Source: DALYLB01 sp046154695
GTDB taxonomy: Bacteria; Acidobacteriota; Blastocatellia; RBC074
DNA: 17,532 nt
Assembly: GCA_046154695.1 (NCBI GenBank)
Contig: JBJXFI010000414.1
Coordinates: forward strand, 1 to 17,532
Direction: 5' to 3'
Each line of letters starts with the position of its first letter. Within the stretch, counting starts at the first letter, position 1. The translations under genes were made by a program, and so were the position numbers. Below are positions 17,196 through 17,532 of the stretch, one piece after another. Under the pieces are notes generated by a model. It saw nothing but the letters and a program-made list of their open reading frames with translations. It had not been told where the DNA came from and searched no databases.

Positions 17196-17532
17196 CTACT
17201 TCTTCTTCAGATAAGCGGCCGGATTCTTCTTCACGGTGTCGATGCAGCCCTCGCAGCAGACATAGAACGCCTGGCCATCGACTTCGCCCTTGAGCTTCTT
17301 GTCCACGGGCTCGCCGGTAACGGGACAGGCCTCGATGCCGTCGCCCTTCCCGAGAAACTTCGACTCGGCCTTCTCCGCATGATCGCCGTGATCGGCCTTC
17401 GCCGCATGATCGCCGTGCGCGTCGGTCTTGGGCATCGCCTTGAGCGCCGCGAGCTGGGCCTTGTGGGTCGGCTTGAGATAAGCGGCGGGGCTCTTCTTCG
17501 CCTCGGCCATACACCCGCCGCAGCAGAAATAG
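17196..17532 (-). CDS. Partial YHS-like metal-binding protein with two Cys motifs and a His-rich linker
   Basis: The reading frame is open to the window edge (first complete codon at 17531), so the N-terminus is missing; 111 residues are visible. The edge reads YFCCGGCMAEAKKSPAAYLK, showing that a Met at 17510 is internal. After a His/Asp-rich linker (HGDHAAKADHGDHAEK) comes a second unit: CPVTGEPVDKK, then FYVCCEGCIDTVKKNPAAYLKKK to the stop. Both units share CCxGC followed by KK(S/N)PAAYLK, which indicates an internal duplication. This is the pattern of YHS/TRASH-type heavy-metal-binding domains, which bind copper or other soft metals through cysteines. The linker could add metal sites. Probably periplasmic, but any signal lies outside the window. 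Function beyond metal binding is not clear. Confidence 0.8.
   Translation of the reverse strand, partial: YFCCGGCMAEAKKSPAAYLKPTHKAQLAALKAMPKTDAHGDHAAKADHGDHAEKAESKFLGKGDGIEACPVTGEPVDKKLKGEVDGQAFYVCCEGCIDTVKKNPAAYLKKK

Overview
The window is GC-rich bacterial DNA with long secreted, membrane and metabolic genes and repeat hairpins in the gaps. Three things suggest Acidobacteriota or, second choice, the Planctomycetota/Verrucomicrobiota group: an adjacent DUF1592-type cytochrome and DUF1552 protein pair, a PQQ-propeller protein opening with WPQWRG, and palindromes built on TTCCGCCTTCAGGCGGAA. No rRNA or other phylogenetic marker is present, so this placement is an inference from gene content.

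Layout. (1) 1-1680, minus strand: a short TadG-like pilus-assembly protein and a polysaccharide deacetylase. (2) 1681-2031: AT-rich divergent gap. (3) 2032-4295, plus strand: an ornithine cyclodeaminase/mu-crystallin family protein and a DAO-family FAD oxidoreductase, probably an imino or amino acid catabolic pair. They end at a perfect hairpin that fills the gap to the convergent gene. (4) 4330-7441, minus strand, transcribed right to left: exported PQQ-propeller protein, small four-helix membrane protein, DUF5009/HGSNAT-like membrane acyltransferase. The last two are only 18 bp apart. (5) 7442-7679: divergent control region with a hairpin 17 nt upstream of the PQQ-propeller start codon. (6) 7680-17144, plus strand: class I fumarase, DUF1592-family c-type cytochrome, Tat-exported DUF1552 protein, secreted S9 peptidase, AlkK-like acyl-CoA ligase. 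The gaps inside this run hold large inverted repeats. (7) 17152-17187: another perfect hairpin between convergent genes, followed by a partial minus-strand metal-binding protein with two YHS-like Cys motifs around a His-rich linker.

The window has no mobile element, CRISPR array, tRNA or obvious defence system. The genes look like chromosomal metabolism and export rather than an island. The most distinctive signal is the hairpin repeat family: two elements share the same core and both sit just upstream of the Shine-Dalgarno sequence of an exported protein, while two others fill convergent gaps. The least understood gene set is the DUF1592/DUF1552 pair next to fumarase and the secreted peptidase.
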